Both the position numbers and the translations under genes were made by a program. From assembly GCA_964344255.1 (NCBI GenBank), contig CAYFMQ010000005.1, forward strand, positions 124,001 to 188,000: DNA of 64,000 nt. The letters run 5' to 3'. Source of the stretch: JAJFIE01 sp964344255 (lineage in GTDB: Bacteria > Pseudomonadota > Alphaproteobacteria > Rhodospirillales > Casp-alpha2). Under the pieces are notes generated by a model. The model had not been told where the DNA came from. It saw nothing but the letters and a program-made list of their open reading frames with translations, and searched no databases. How positions within the stretch are numbered: position 1 is the first letter of the stretch; each line of letters begins with the position of its first letter. Below, piece after piece: positions 16,312-24,898 of the stretch.

Positions 16312-17325
16312 ATGAGCGATCCGACAGGCACCATACTTGAGAACCAGCTTGCCTCGACCTACTGGTGGGGTGTTGCGACACTTTTCAGGTGCGAGCTGGA
16401 AGAAGACCCGGCAAATGTTGATATTGCACTGGTGGGGGTGCCCCATTCCAGCGGGAACGGAACCACGGAGAGAGACCAGCATCTAGGCCCCAGAGCTGTT
16501 CGCAACGTTTCCGCCGAGTATCGCCGCTTTCACCGGGAATTCAAAATCCACCCATGGGATATGTGCCGGATACGTGATATGGGCGATGTCCTCATGCCGC
16601 GAGCCATGCACAATGATGACACCATCCAGGATATTGAGACATGGTATAGAAAATTGGACGATGCCAAGGTTTTCCCCGTGTCCATCGGTGGCGATCATTC
16701 CATTACCCTTCCGATCCTTCGAGCCATCGCCGGGCCTCAGTCCAGCTTGACGGGTGAGCCGGTCGCTGTCGTGCATTTTGACGCACACCATGACTCCTAT
16801 GCCGTTGCTGAAATGGGTGAAGATCATTTCCTGGGGAATCGCGAATGGGCCGGCGCGTGGGCGAAGCTAATGGCCGACGAAGGGTTGGTCGATCCTTCAA
16901 AAGTCATTCAGGTCGGAATGAGAGGCCATGGCATGACGGATGTCGACGGCATTGAAAGCTATGAACTGGGCTACCGCGTCATTGAGAAGGATGAATTCGA
17001 CCGGATCGGCATAGACGCAGTCGTCGATGAAATCAGAAAGCGCGTCGGCGATACACCACTCTACATAACTTTTGATATGGATGTGCTGGACACAACCGAA
17101 GCGCCCGGTGTTTCTAACCTTGAGGCGGGTTATCCGGGGATGAGAATGTACGATGCCATGCGTGTGCTTCATGGTCTCAAAGGATTGAATGTCATTGGCG
17201 GCGATGTCGTTTGCCTGATGCCGACCAAGGATCATCCCAACAACATCACCGCGATCAACGCTTCGGTGATCATGTTCGAACAAATTTCCCTGATTGCCGA
17301 CCGTCATGGCCAGCATGGAACTTGA
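16312..17325 (+). CDS. Ureohydrolase (agmatinase/arginase family)
   Basis: A 337-residue Mn-dependent ureohydrolase that should release urea from a guanidino compound. Metal ligands are visible in GGDHSITLP, HFDAHHDS and FDMDVLD. The segment after the last motif reads TTEAPGVSNLEAGY rather than the usual PGTGTPEPGG, so substrate specificity may differ from classical agmatinase; guanidinobutyrase-type or other guanidino acids are alternatives. It is third in the GNAT-M20-ureohydrolase operon, 59 bp after the M20 gene, with GGGAAGTG before the ATG. Confidence 0.85.
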   Translation: MSDPTGTILENQLASTYWWGVATLFRCELEEDPANVDIALVGVPHSSGNGTTERDQHLGPRAVRNVSAEYRRFHREFKIHPWDMCRIRDMGDVLMPRAMHNDDTIQDIETWYRKLDDAKVFPVSIGGDHSITLPILRAIAGPQSSLTGEPVAVVHFDAHHDSYAVAEMGEDHFLGNREWAGAWAKLMADEGLVDPSKVIQVGMRGHGMTDVDGIESYELGYRVIEKDEFDRIGIDAVVDEIRKRVGDTPLYITFDMDVLDTTEAPGVSNLEAGYPGMRMYDAMRVLHGLKGLNVIGGDVVCLMPTKDHPNNITAINASVIMFEQISLIADRHGQHGT

Positions 17326-17339
17326 GTGTATAGATGGAT

Positions 17340-17900
17340 TTAAGACTCGCCCAGCGCCACAGGCTTGCTGGCGGCGACTTCCTCGCGGGAGAGACCATGC
17401 AGTTCATGGGGAAAAACCAGCCAATCGTCGGTTTCGTGAATAAAGTAATCGGGTGTGCACTCCACCTTTCGTTTGGATGGTTTGTAGTACACGGTTGCGA
17501 TTTTGATGACCTCTGGCGTGTTGCGGCGGGATAGCTCGCTGATGCGCTCGATTACCGCCTGGATGCTGCGGCCTGAATCAAAAACATCATCCACGATCAG
17601 CAAGGAATCACCGGCGTTCACATTCTCAACGATATAGTGGAGGCCATGAACCCGGACCTCGTTGCGCTGTTGCTCGATACCGTCATAGGAGGATGTGCGG
17701 ATGGCGATGTGATCGGAAGGATAGCAGTGAAATTCGAGGATTTCCTGGACGGCGATGCCCACCGGCGTGCCGCCGCGCCAGATCCCGACGATGTAGTCTG
17801 GATGAAACCCGTCTTCCATGATCCTGAGGCCCAGGCGAAAGGAGTCGTCGAGCAGTTCCTGGGCTGAAATGAATGTTTTTTCGACCATAACGGCCCCCAT
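17340..17900 (-). CDS. Purine-type phosphoribosyltransferase
   Basis: A 186-residue type I phosphoribosyltransferase. The PRPP-binding motif LLIVDDVFDSGRS is clear near residue 100, and the N-terminal IVGIWRGGTPVG forms the pyrophosphate loop. By length and C-terminal DYFIHETDDWLVFPHE it is like the hypoxanthine/xanthine-guanine group, so it probably salvages a purine base. Two ATG starts four codons apart (17900 and 17888) are both possible; GGGGG precedes the second. It is convergent with the ureohydrolase gene (14-bp gap). Confidence 0.82.
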   Translation of the reverse strand: MGAVMVEKTFISAQELLDDSFRLGLRIMEDGFHPDYIVGIWRGGTPVGIAVQEILEFHCYPSDHIAIRTSSYDGIEQQRNEVRVHGLHYIVENVNAGDSLLIVDDVFDSGRSIQAVIERISELSRRNTPEVIKIATVYYKPSKRKVECTPDYFIHETDDWLVFPHELHGLSREEVAASKPVALGES

Positions 17901-17950
17901 ATACCTGCCGTCATCATCGCATGGTTGGCTTCTCGATCAAGAGGGAAACC

Positions 17951-17984
17951 AAATAAAATGGCGCGGACCGAAGCCCGCGCCATT
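17951..17984 (-). terminator. Terminator downstream of tmm
   Basis: Read on the minus strand, a perfect 10-bp stem (AATGGCGCGG/CCGCGCCATT, 8-base loop) is followed by TTTATTT. It lies 24 bp after the tmm stop. Confidence 0.88.
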
Positions 17985-18007
17985 GAAAGGATGATGATCC
18001 GGTTAGG

Positions 18008-19348
18008 TCAACCTTCCCGAAGATAATCCTTCATGGAATCGTCCAGGCAGTCTTTCCACGGTGTATGGTGATTCGGGGCCTGCTTGCCCGAAAATACGGA
18101 TGTATGGGAAAGATTGCGGAAGGTCATGATGTCTTTCTTCTTGTTCTTCTTCCATTCGAAGAACGCTTCATTCATGCCTTCGATATCGAAGCTCGGGTAA
18201 TCCGTTTCATCGATAAGTTCCTGAACATAGGCGCCCTGGTAACGGATGGCGTAGTAATCATCCTCACCGGCGTCTTCACGTTCGACGCGTTCAACGACAT
18301 CGGCGGCCCGGGCATCACGATCCGGCACGGCGATCTTGCCGAGAATGATGTCACGAACGTACCAGGCTTGCGCATCGAACATGTTGAAGGTGAACCACTG
18401 ATCCTGCATGCCAAGGTAGAACAAATTCGGGTTATCGACCCAGACCACGCCTTTGTAGAGATCAGCGGTTGCCAGGCGGTTGGCCGTACGCAGTTTCAGG
18501 CTTTCTTCCATGAACGGGAAGTGGTGGATGTAGCCCGTGCACAGGATGACGGCGTCGACTTTCTTGGAGGTGCCGTCCTTGAAGTAGGCCGTATCGGCAT
18601 CCATGTGCGTCAAAATCGGCACTTCCTGCCAGTTATCCGGCCAGTCATAGCCCATGGGCGCCGTACGGTGGGAAACGGTGACGGACTTGCAGCCGTACTT
18701 CCAGCACTGAGACCCGATGTCTTCGGCGGAATAGGATGTGCCGATGATCAGGATGTCCTTGTCCTTGAACTCCAGAGCGTCACGGAAGTCATGGGCATGA
18801 AGAACGCGGCCGCCAAATTTCTCAAAACCTTCATAATAGGGAACATTCGGGGTGGAGAAGTGTCCCGTTGCACAAATGACTTTATCGAATTCTTCGGTGG
18901 ATTCCTTATCGTTCGGCAGGTCATGAACGGTAACGGAGAATTTGCCGGTGCTTTCGTCGTAACTAACACGGCGTACGGCATGTTCGAATTTGATGTATTT
19001 GCGAACATCGGCCTTCAAAACCCGGCCTTCGATGTAATCGAAAAGAACCTCACGTGGCGGGAAGGAGGCGAATTCCTTGCCGAAGTGTTCGTCGAACGTG
19101 TAGTCGGCGAATTCAAGACCTTCCTTCGGGCCGTTCGACCAAAGATAACGGTACATGGAGCAATGAACCGGCTCGCCATACTGATCGACACCGGTACGCC
19201 ATGTGTAGTTCCACAAGCCGCCCCAGTTGTCCTGTTTTTCATAACAGACGATTTCCGGGATTTCTTCTCCCTTTGCAGCGGCGGATTGGAAGGCCCGCAA
19301 TTGTGCGAGACCGGATGGCCCGGCGCCTAGGATTGCAACTCTTGTCAT
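18008..19348 (-). CDS. tmm: Trimethylamine monooxygenase
   Basis: A 446-residue bacterial flavin-containing monooxygenase that oxidises trimethylamine to TMAO with NADPH and O2. FAD motif GAGPSGL at residues 8-14; FMO signature FGGRVLHAHDF; NADPH motif IIGTSYSAEDIG; and the MYRYLWSNGPKEGLEF segment characteristic of Tmm enzymes of Methylocella, Roseovarius and SAR11. Full family length. AGGAGGT lies just before the ATG. It is downstream of tdm (78-bp gap), the same pairing seen in known TMA-degrading marine bacteria, which makes the call strong. A terminator follows. Confidence 0.94.
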   Translation of the reverse strand: MTRVAILGAGPSGLAQLRAFQSAAAKGEEIPEIVCYEKQDNWGGLWNYTWRTGVDQYGEPVHCSMYRYLWSNGPKEGLEFADYTFDEHFGKEFASFPPREVLFDYIEGRVLKADVRKYIKFEHAVRRVSYDESTGKFSVTVHDLPNDKESTEEFDKVICATGHFSTPNVPYYEGFEKFGGRVLHAHDFRDALEFKDKDILIIGTSYSAEDIGSQCWKYGCKSVTVSHRTAPMGYDWPDNWQEVPILTHMDADTAYFKDGTSKKVDAVILCTGYIHHFPFMEESLKLRTANRLATADLYKGVVWVDNPNLFYLGMQDQWFTFNMFDAQAWYVRDIILGKIAVPDRDARAADVVERVEREDAGEDDYYAIRYQGAYVQELIDETDYPSFDIEGMNEAFFEWKKNKKKDIMTFRNLSHTSVFSGKQAPNHHTPWKDCLDDSMKDYLREG

Positions 19349-19426
19349 ATTTACCTCCTGGTTGAATAACTAAAATTGCTCTAATATCAAAATGTTAAAC
19401 ATGTTTTCTTGTAAGTGACTCATTCG

Positions 19427-21790
19427 TTATGAACGGGGTCGCTTTTTCTCCGGATCATAAAACGGGAACGGCACGACGGTTGCAGGCAAACGTTTGCTGT
19501 GTCCGTCCAGTTTGCCGACTTCCACTTCCGTGCCCGGTTCGGAATGTTCGATCGCCATACGGCAAAGTGCGATATTCTTTTTCAGGACAGGCGAACGCAT
19601 GGCGCTGGTGACGACACCGACCTGATGGCGCCCAACACGGACACAATCACCGTGTGCCGCCGGCTCGTCCCCGACGAGTTCAAGACCGACCAATTTCCGT
19701 TGCGGCGTTTCCTTGCGCTTGAGCAGGGCGTCCCGGCCGATAAAGTCCTCGTTCTTGGATTTAAGCGGAACGGTAAATCCGATGCCCGCCTCAAAAGGAT
19801 CGGTTTGATCATCGAATTCATAACCGGCAAAGATCAGCCCGGCTTCAATGCGCAGCATGTCCAGTCCCGCCAGGCCCAACGGCAGCATACCTTTGGGTTC
19901 GCCTGCTGCCCAAACGGAGTCCCAAACATCGGGGCCGTCACTGGGGTGACAGAAAATTTCGTAGCCAAGTTCGCCTGAATATCCAGTGCGGGAAATCATG
20001 ATCGGAATGCCCTGATCATCGCCAATGCGACCGTAGGAGAACCGGAACCAGTCCAATTCGTCCATGCTGGCCTGATGCGGTGGTATCCAGATAACTTCTT
20101 TCAGGATTTCCCTGCTCAAGGGACCCTGGACGGCCAGATTGTGCAACTGATCCGTCGATGATTTGACTCGGACGTTCTTCAGCCCCAGTTCGGCAGCCTT
20201 GTCGCGTAACCATTCGCCGCCGTAATCACTGCCGCCGATCCAGCGGAAATTGTTCTGTCCCAGCCGGAACAGGGTGCCGTCATCGATCATGGTGCCGGTG
20301 TCGTAACACATGGCCGTATAGACGACATGGCCATCCGCCATGCGGCGGACATTCCGGGTCAAGCATGTCTGCAACAGGGTTTCAGCGTCCGTTCCGAGGA
20401 CCTCAAATTTACGGAGTGCGGACAGGTCCATAACAATGCATTTTTCCCGTGCCGCCCAGTATTCGGCGATATTGCCGTGATTTGTGTAACTGTTAGGAAT
20501 CCAGAAACCGTTGTATTCAGCGAAGTCTCTGGTTAGCGCCGACGTGCGGGCGTGAAATCCTGTTTCCTGGGTCATGGCAACTTCCGAATCTGGTCGTTTG
20601 CGGAAACCGATAGAACGTTTGAAAGTTTTCTCGGTTGTGTAGGTGCGGATATGAATGTCCGTCGGATTCCAGCCATTGGCGGGGCCGACGTCATCCGGGC
20701 ATGAAGAGTTGACGCACACGAGATCCGTTAATGCCCGGAGTAACACATAATCGCCGGGCCGGGACCACGGTTCATCCAGGTAGAACTGGTGCGCATCATC
20801 AAACATCGTGTTGTAAAAGAAATTCATGGCCATCCAACCCGGTCTCGGAGCAACGCCGTAAGGATCGAGCGCCTTGTTGAAATTCTCCGAACAGTTTGGA
20901 TGTCGAGGATAGCCGATATCGTCATAGTATTTGGCCGAACAGGCGACCGAGAAAGCGTCATGACGCATGCAGTGGTCCTGGACAACTTCCAGAACCGGTT
21001 TCATATCATGGTCGTAGTATTTGGAATGCATGCCGGGACCGGGGTAGTCATTTGCCATCAAGGCCCGGGTGGACGTCATGTCGATGCTTCTTTCGAGACC
21101 TTTATCCAGGGCATCCAGGCGGAAAGCCTGGAAGTCGGTGCATTGCTGACCCTGCACGTCGATAATCTGGATGTAATCGCCGGCTTTCACTTCATAAGCT
21201 GTCGCAGTCCCCTGGTAGATGCGAAAGTCATGGTTGGGGTCGGCCAGAGGATCCGGCAGGATTATGTCACGTTCACCCAACGGTTTTGCCCGGGCGATCC
21301 TGACCTCGATTTCCGTTGGCGGGTTCTGTTCATCAACCCGCATGGGTGCGCCCGGCGCCACGATGACAAGAATACCTTTTTCAACGACCTGAAGATTGGC
21401 GTGCTCACCCGCTTCGCTGTCGGGGCCGAAGAACCGGCAGGAACGCGCCTTGTCGAGATCAGCGCCCATGCCCGAAAGCCGTTCTCCAAGTGCATGGTTG
21501 TTTGATGAGCGAGACAGCCAATCGCGAATGCCTTCGCCATTTCCGCTTGGGGCGTTCTCAAGGATTTCCGGTTGATGAGACCAATTTTGACCAAATGCAA
21601 CCAATTCACAAATCTGGCCGCCTTCCACATCCATCAGGGATATCTGGTCACCAGCCTCTACGGAAACGGTAATAGCGCCATCACCGGGCACGCGATACCG
21701 TTCGGTCCCTTTTGGAAGCAAGGACGACCAGCCGGGCCACACAATTCGTTCTCTCGCCGAACCGGCGTTTATAATTTCAGCGCTGTCCAT
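19427..21790 (-). CDS. tdm: Trimethylamine N-oxide demethylase
   Basis: A 787-residue two-part enzyme converting TMAO to dimethylamine and formaldehyde. Residues 30-380 are DUF1989-like and appear internally duplicated: GDQISLMDVEGGQICELVAF near 48 and GDYIQIIDVQGQQCTDFQAF near 204. Cys274, Cys284, Cys300, Cys359 and Cys364 are candidates for the Zn site described for this family. Residues from about 410 to the end form a GcvT-like tetrahydrofolate-binding domain (SRTGYSGELGYEIF, EAGLIFAGYEF), thought to trap formaldehyde. GGGAG precedes the ATG. It is the first gene of the tdm-tmm unit, divergent from a GntR regulator. The folate pathway that would take over the C1 unit is not in the window. 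Confidence 0.93.
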   Translation of the reverse strand: MDSAEIINAGSARERIVWPGWSSLLPKGTERYRVPGDGAITVSVEAGDQISLMDVEGGQICELVAFGQNWSHQPEILENAPSGNGEGIRDWLSRSSNNHALGERLSGMGADLDKARSCRFFGPDSEAGEHANLQVVEKGILVIVAPGAPMRVDEQNPPTEIEVRIARAKPLGERDIILPDPLADPNHDFRIYQGTATAYEVKAGDYIQIIDVQGQQCTDFQAFRLDALDKGLERSIDMTSTRALMANDYPGPGMHSKYYDHDMKPVLEVVQDHCMRHDAFSVACSAKYYDDIGYPRHPNCSENFNKALDPYGVAPRPGWMAMNFFYNTMFDDAHQFYLDEPWSRPGDYVLLRALTDLVCVNSSCPDDVGPANGWNPTDIHIRTYTTEKTFKRSIGFRKRPDSEVAMTQETGFHARTSALTRDFAEYNGFWIPNSYTNHGNIAEYWAAREKCIVMDLSALRKFEVLGTDAETLLQTCLTRNVRRMADGHVVYTAMCYDTGTMIDDGTLFRLGQNNFRWIGGSDYGGEWLRDKAAELGLKNVRVKSSTDQLHNLAVQGPLSREILKEVIWIPPHQASMDELDWFRFSYGRIGDDQGIPIMISRTGYSGELGYEIFCHPSDGPDVWDSVWAAGEPKGMLPLGLAGLDMLRIEAGLIFAGYEFDDQTDPFEAGIGFTVPLKSKNEDFIGRDALLKRKETPQRKLVGLELVGDEPAAHGDCVRVGRHQVGVVTSAMRSPVLKKNIALCRMAIEHSEPGTEVEVGKLDGHSKRLPATVVPFPFYDPEKKRPRS

Positions 21791-21913
21791 AAAAGCGCTC
21801 CCTGAATGGTAAAGGCCTGTTTTGAGCCATTTTTTTGCCGCCCTCAGGTGACATCTTTATTGATGCCTTATCGACCCAGCAGCGGATGACAGGCATCCTA
21901 ACAAAAGGTAGCA

Positions 21914-21953
21914 TTTGGGTGCAAGTGGTAAAATTTGGCATGCTTTGGTTGCA
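21914..21953. promoter_or_regulatory. Phased TTTGG repeats in the tdm/GntR intergenic region
   Basis: Three TTTGG-containing decamers (TTTGGGTGCA, TTTGGCATGC, TTTGGTTGCA) start at 21914, 21934 and 21944, that is 20 and 10 bp apart on the same helix face. They sit in the 247-bp divergent region between tdm and the GntR gene, where a regulator site is expected. Binding by the GntR protein is inference. Confidence 0.42.
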
Positions 21954-22037
21954 TGAGAACTCTGGATCGGGTTACAGTATGCCGTGGCTATCAGCTGAAA
22001 TCTATGCACCTTGATTAAGTCACTGAACAAAAAGGAA

Positions 22038-22817
22038 ATGGGTGTGGATAAAACCCTGCAGGACATCACGCCGCCCTGGGAAACCGGCGATCTGACAAAC
22101 AGGCCCTTAACCAGTGAAGTCAAGTCGCTGGCGACTGAATGTTTCACCAGAATCTGCCGTGACCAGTATTCCTTTGGAACCCGCCTTCCTTCCGAACGAC
22201 AGTTGGCGGAAGAATTCGAGGTGTCCCGAAATTCGGTTCGTCAGGCCCTCGATCTGCTTGGCGATTACGATATTGTCTCCCGCCGGCCCGGTAGCGGCAC
22301 CTTTGTTTCTTTCCGTCCTGCTGAAACCGAAACCCGCGAAAGCGGTTCATCCATCGTTGATGGTTTTCTGGGACTTGATGAGATCGCCGATGTCACGGGG
22401 CCATTGGACCTGAACGTGGTGCGAACGATTCTTGAACCTGAAATTGTCCGCCTTGCCGTTATCAACATGTCGGCGCGGGATATCGCCCGCTTGAAGGAGA
22501 TCATCGGAAAGCTGGAAAACATCACAACGAATGCGGCTGATTTTTCCCATTGGGATGAACTTTTTCATCTTGAGTTGGCGAAAGGGACACACAACCCGCT
22601 TTTGATTGCCACCTACACGCTGATTAATCACGTGCGTCGCCAGGCCCACTGGGCGACGACGAAGGAAAAGACCCTGTCGCCGAACCGGATCAAGGAATAC
22701 AGGAAAATGCACCGTTCGATATTCGACGCCATTGAATCGAGGGATATCGAAAGCGCCGTCGAATTCGTCAAGCTCCACATGTCCACGGTTCATGAAGACC
22801 TGATACGGGGCGCTTAA
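22038..22817 (+). CDS. GntR-family (FadR-type) regulator
   Basis: A protein of about 259 residues. Winged-helix GntR domain with LPSERQLAEEFEVSRNSVRQ followed by the RRPGSGTFV wing; the C-terminal all-helical FCD effector domain includes the metal-binding-like H in FHLELAKGTHNPLL. Start choices are TTG 22011, ATG 22038 and GTG 22044; AAAAGGA is best spaced for the GTG, so the N-terminus is uncertain by a few residues. Its position opposite tdm suggests it controls TMA/TMAO catabolism, probably as a repressor released by a methylamine or a pathway product. Effector unknown. Confidence 0.88.
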   Translation: MGVDKTLQDITPPWETGDLTNRPLTSEVKSLATECFTRICRDQYSFGTRLPSERQLAEEFEVSRNSVRQALDLLGDYDIVSRRPGSGTFVSFRPAETETRESGSSIVDGFLGLDEIADVTGPLDLNVVRTILEPEIVRLAVINMSARDIARLKEIIGKLENITTNAADFSHWDELFHLELAKGTHNPLLIATYTLINHVRRQAHWATTKEKTLSPNRIKEYRKMHRSIFDAIESRDIESAVEFVKLHMSTVHEDLIRGA

Positions 22818-22845
22818 TCTTCCTTAAGTGATATCTTGAGGATGT

Positions 22846-24120
22846 TTATCCGGCCATGGACAGAAAGCCCGGACGCTGGTCCCACATCTGTCCAAGATCA
22901 CGCATGTGTTTAAGCAATATCTCATTGTGATCGTCCCACCAATCCGGCACGGACTTAAAGGCGACAATCCTGGCCTTGCCGTTTTCAATACGTACAACGG
23001 GCCAGTTGCCGACCAGGGCATTATTAATGCCGAATAGTTCCTTGCCCCACCAGCGCGCATCGCCAAAAACGTTTTTGCTGACTCCTCCGGCTTTCAGGGC
23101 AGCGAGAACCGCCAGGGGATCAAGCGTGCGAGCCGTTTCCACGGCTTCACGCCAAAGTTCGAGAATGGCGAAGTACTCCCATGACACCGCGCTCCAGGTT
23201 CCGGGAAATCGTGTGTTGAATTCTTTGTAGAAGGCATTGGGCCGCGTAAAATTGACCATGGAGCTGTTCAGGATGGGATCATCGAAGTCAGGGAACTGGA
23301 ACAAGAAGCCTTCCATGAATTCGACGCTCGTCCGTCTGACGATTTCCGGATAATTATCCGCCGTACAGGAAACGATCTGGCCCTTGAATCCCTTTTCAAA
23401 GGCGCACTGCGTCAGGGCGTGCACGAAGGGCTCGTAAGCCGTGTCCCAGCACAGGATATCCGGATTGCCTGCCATCATGCGCGAAACGATGGGCTCGACA
23501 TCAACGGTATCGCCGGGAAATATTACTTCGTCGAGCAGGTCAATCCCAGCCGCTTCAAAAGCGGACCTATAGGTTGCGATCGAGGGAAGACCAAGTGAAT
23601 CTTCCTGGGCGCACAACGCCGCTGATTTCATCTCCGGGTGGGTTTCGCTCAGCCAGTCAATAGCGGTCACATTATAGATCGGATGAACTTCACACGGTGC
23701 GACCAGATAGGGCGTATCGGGTGACAAGTCACTGGGAAGCAGGGTGGTAACAAGCATCTTGTGCTCGTTGACGAAGTCCTGCACGGCCGGAAAGGTATCA
23801 CCGCCCAGCATCATGATCAGGCTGACGTTTTCTTCCAGGACGAGTTTCTTTGCCCCTTCGAGCGCTTGGTCAGGGTCGTAGGCATCGTCACAGGCGACAA
23901 TATCAACTTCATGAGACTGGTTGCCGATCCTCAAACCGCCTTCCGCGTTGATCCAGTCCGCCCAGATGCGGCATCCATCGAAGCCGGGTTGTCCCCAGGC
24001 CGCCAGGTCGCCGCTCAAAGGCGCCAGTATACCGATCTTCGCCTTGCCTTTCTGTTGCAGGCCGAGCGACGGCATTCGTGCGGTGACGGCTAGGGATGCT
24101 GCGTTGCTGGTCGTGGACAC
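22846..24120 (-). CDS. Type I periplasmic-binding-fold protein without signal peptide
   Basis: A 424-residue protein of the Peripla_BP_6 family (branched-chain amino acid, urea and amide receptors), with KIGILAPLSGDLAAWGQPG and INAEGG near the N-terminus. The first 28 residues are polar and contain no hydrophobic signal peptide, and no permease or ATPase gene is nearby. It may therefore be cytoplasmic, like the amide sensor AmiC, rather than a transport receptor. Start is GTG at 24120. It is last in a run of minus-strand genes after the racemase and threonine synthase-like genes. The ligand is unknown; amides, ureas or amino acids are typical. Confidence 0.78.
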   Translation of the reverse strand: MSTTSNAASLAVTARMPSLGLQQKGKAKIGILAPLSGDLAAWGQPGFDGCRIWADWINAEGGLRIGNQSHEVDIVACDDAYDPDQALEGAKKLVLEENVSLIMMLGGDTFPAVQDFVNEHKMLVTTLLPSDLSPDTPYLVAPCEVHPIYNVTAIDWLSETHPEMKSAALCAQEDSLGLPSIATYRSAFEAAGIDLLDEVIFPGDTVDVEPIVSRMMAGNPDILCWDTAYEPFVHALTQCAFEKGFKGQIVSCTADNYPEIVRRTSVEFMEGFLFQFPDFDDPILNSSMVNFTRPNAFYKEFNTRFPGTWSAVSWEYFAILELWREAVETARTLDPLAVLAALKAGGVSKNVFGDARWWGKELFGINNALVGNWPVVRIENGKARIVAFKSVPDWWDDHNEILLKHMRDLGQMWDQRPGFLSMAG

Positions 24121-24221
24121 GTGATACGGCCTGCCAAAGAATGATCAAAAAATTTTGTTTAGAATATGCACTTATATCAAAAGCAAGAATGCAATGTCAT
24201 ATCTAAAAAAATAAGATCTGG

Positions 24222-24866
24222 TCAGGCGGCGCAAAGGCCAATGGCCATGGCCGTTGCGGCCACCGTCGGATCGATCACCGGCAGGCCGGAATCCTGTTCA
24301 AGCTTTTCACGGTATGGCGTCATACCGGCACAGCCCAGCACCAGAACGTCCGCACCGTTCTTCTTTAGTTTTTCCGCTGCTCCCAGCATGCGGTCGTAGG
24401 TCAGGTTGGAGGTCAGGATTTCAACGATGGGCAATTCAATGGCTTCGGTTCCGGCCAGTCTCTGTTCCAGCCCGAAGGATCGCACGAGTCGAAGCTCGCT
24501 GTTCTTTCCTTCGGCCGTTGTCGAGACAATGCCGTACCTTTCACCGCGGTTGATAGCCGTGGCGATACCGGCCTCGCAGATGCCGACAACGGGCCTGTCG
24601 GTGATTTCCCGGGCAGAGTGGACGCCCGTATCGGCAAAACAAGCGATGACGAAGGCCGAAGCTTCGGTGTCATTGTTCACGTAATCGCAGATCGGGTCGA
24701 TGACGCTGTCCACGTCGCGTTGCGTTTCAATGCCGTAGGGCGTTCCCTCCAGATTGACGCAATCGATCTGAACGCTTCCCTTGGCGCGCAACGGTTCAAC
24801 GGCCTGGTCCATATGGTCCGTGAAATCCTTGTTGCTGTTCGGGTTGATAACGACAATCCGGGTCAT
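24222..24866 (-). CDS. Asp/Glu/hydantoin racemase family protein
   Basis: A 214-residue cofactor-independent racemase. Two catalytic cysteines are expected and seen: Cys in FVIACFADTGVH (about residue 76) and Cys in VLVLGCAGMTPY (about residue 179). INPNSN at the start is typical of the hydantoin/allantoin racemase branch. It lies 32 bp after the threonine synthase-like gene and 101 bp before the binding protein, likely the same operon. Substrate is not defined by sequence. Confidence 0.85.
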   Translation of the reverse strand: MTRIVVINPNSNKDFTDHMDQAVEPLRAKGSVQIDCVNLEGTPYGIETQRDVDSVIDPICDYVNNDTEASAFVIACFADTGVHSAREITDRPVVGICEAGIATAINRGERYGIVSTTAEGKNSELRLVRSFGLEQRLAGTEAIELPIVEILTSNLTYDRMLGAAEKLKKNGADVLVLGCAGMTPYREKLEQDSGLPVIDPTVAATAMAIGLCAA

Positions 24867-24898
24867 GTCTCGGTTCCTTGCTTACTCGATTATCCGAA

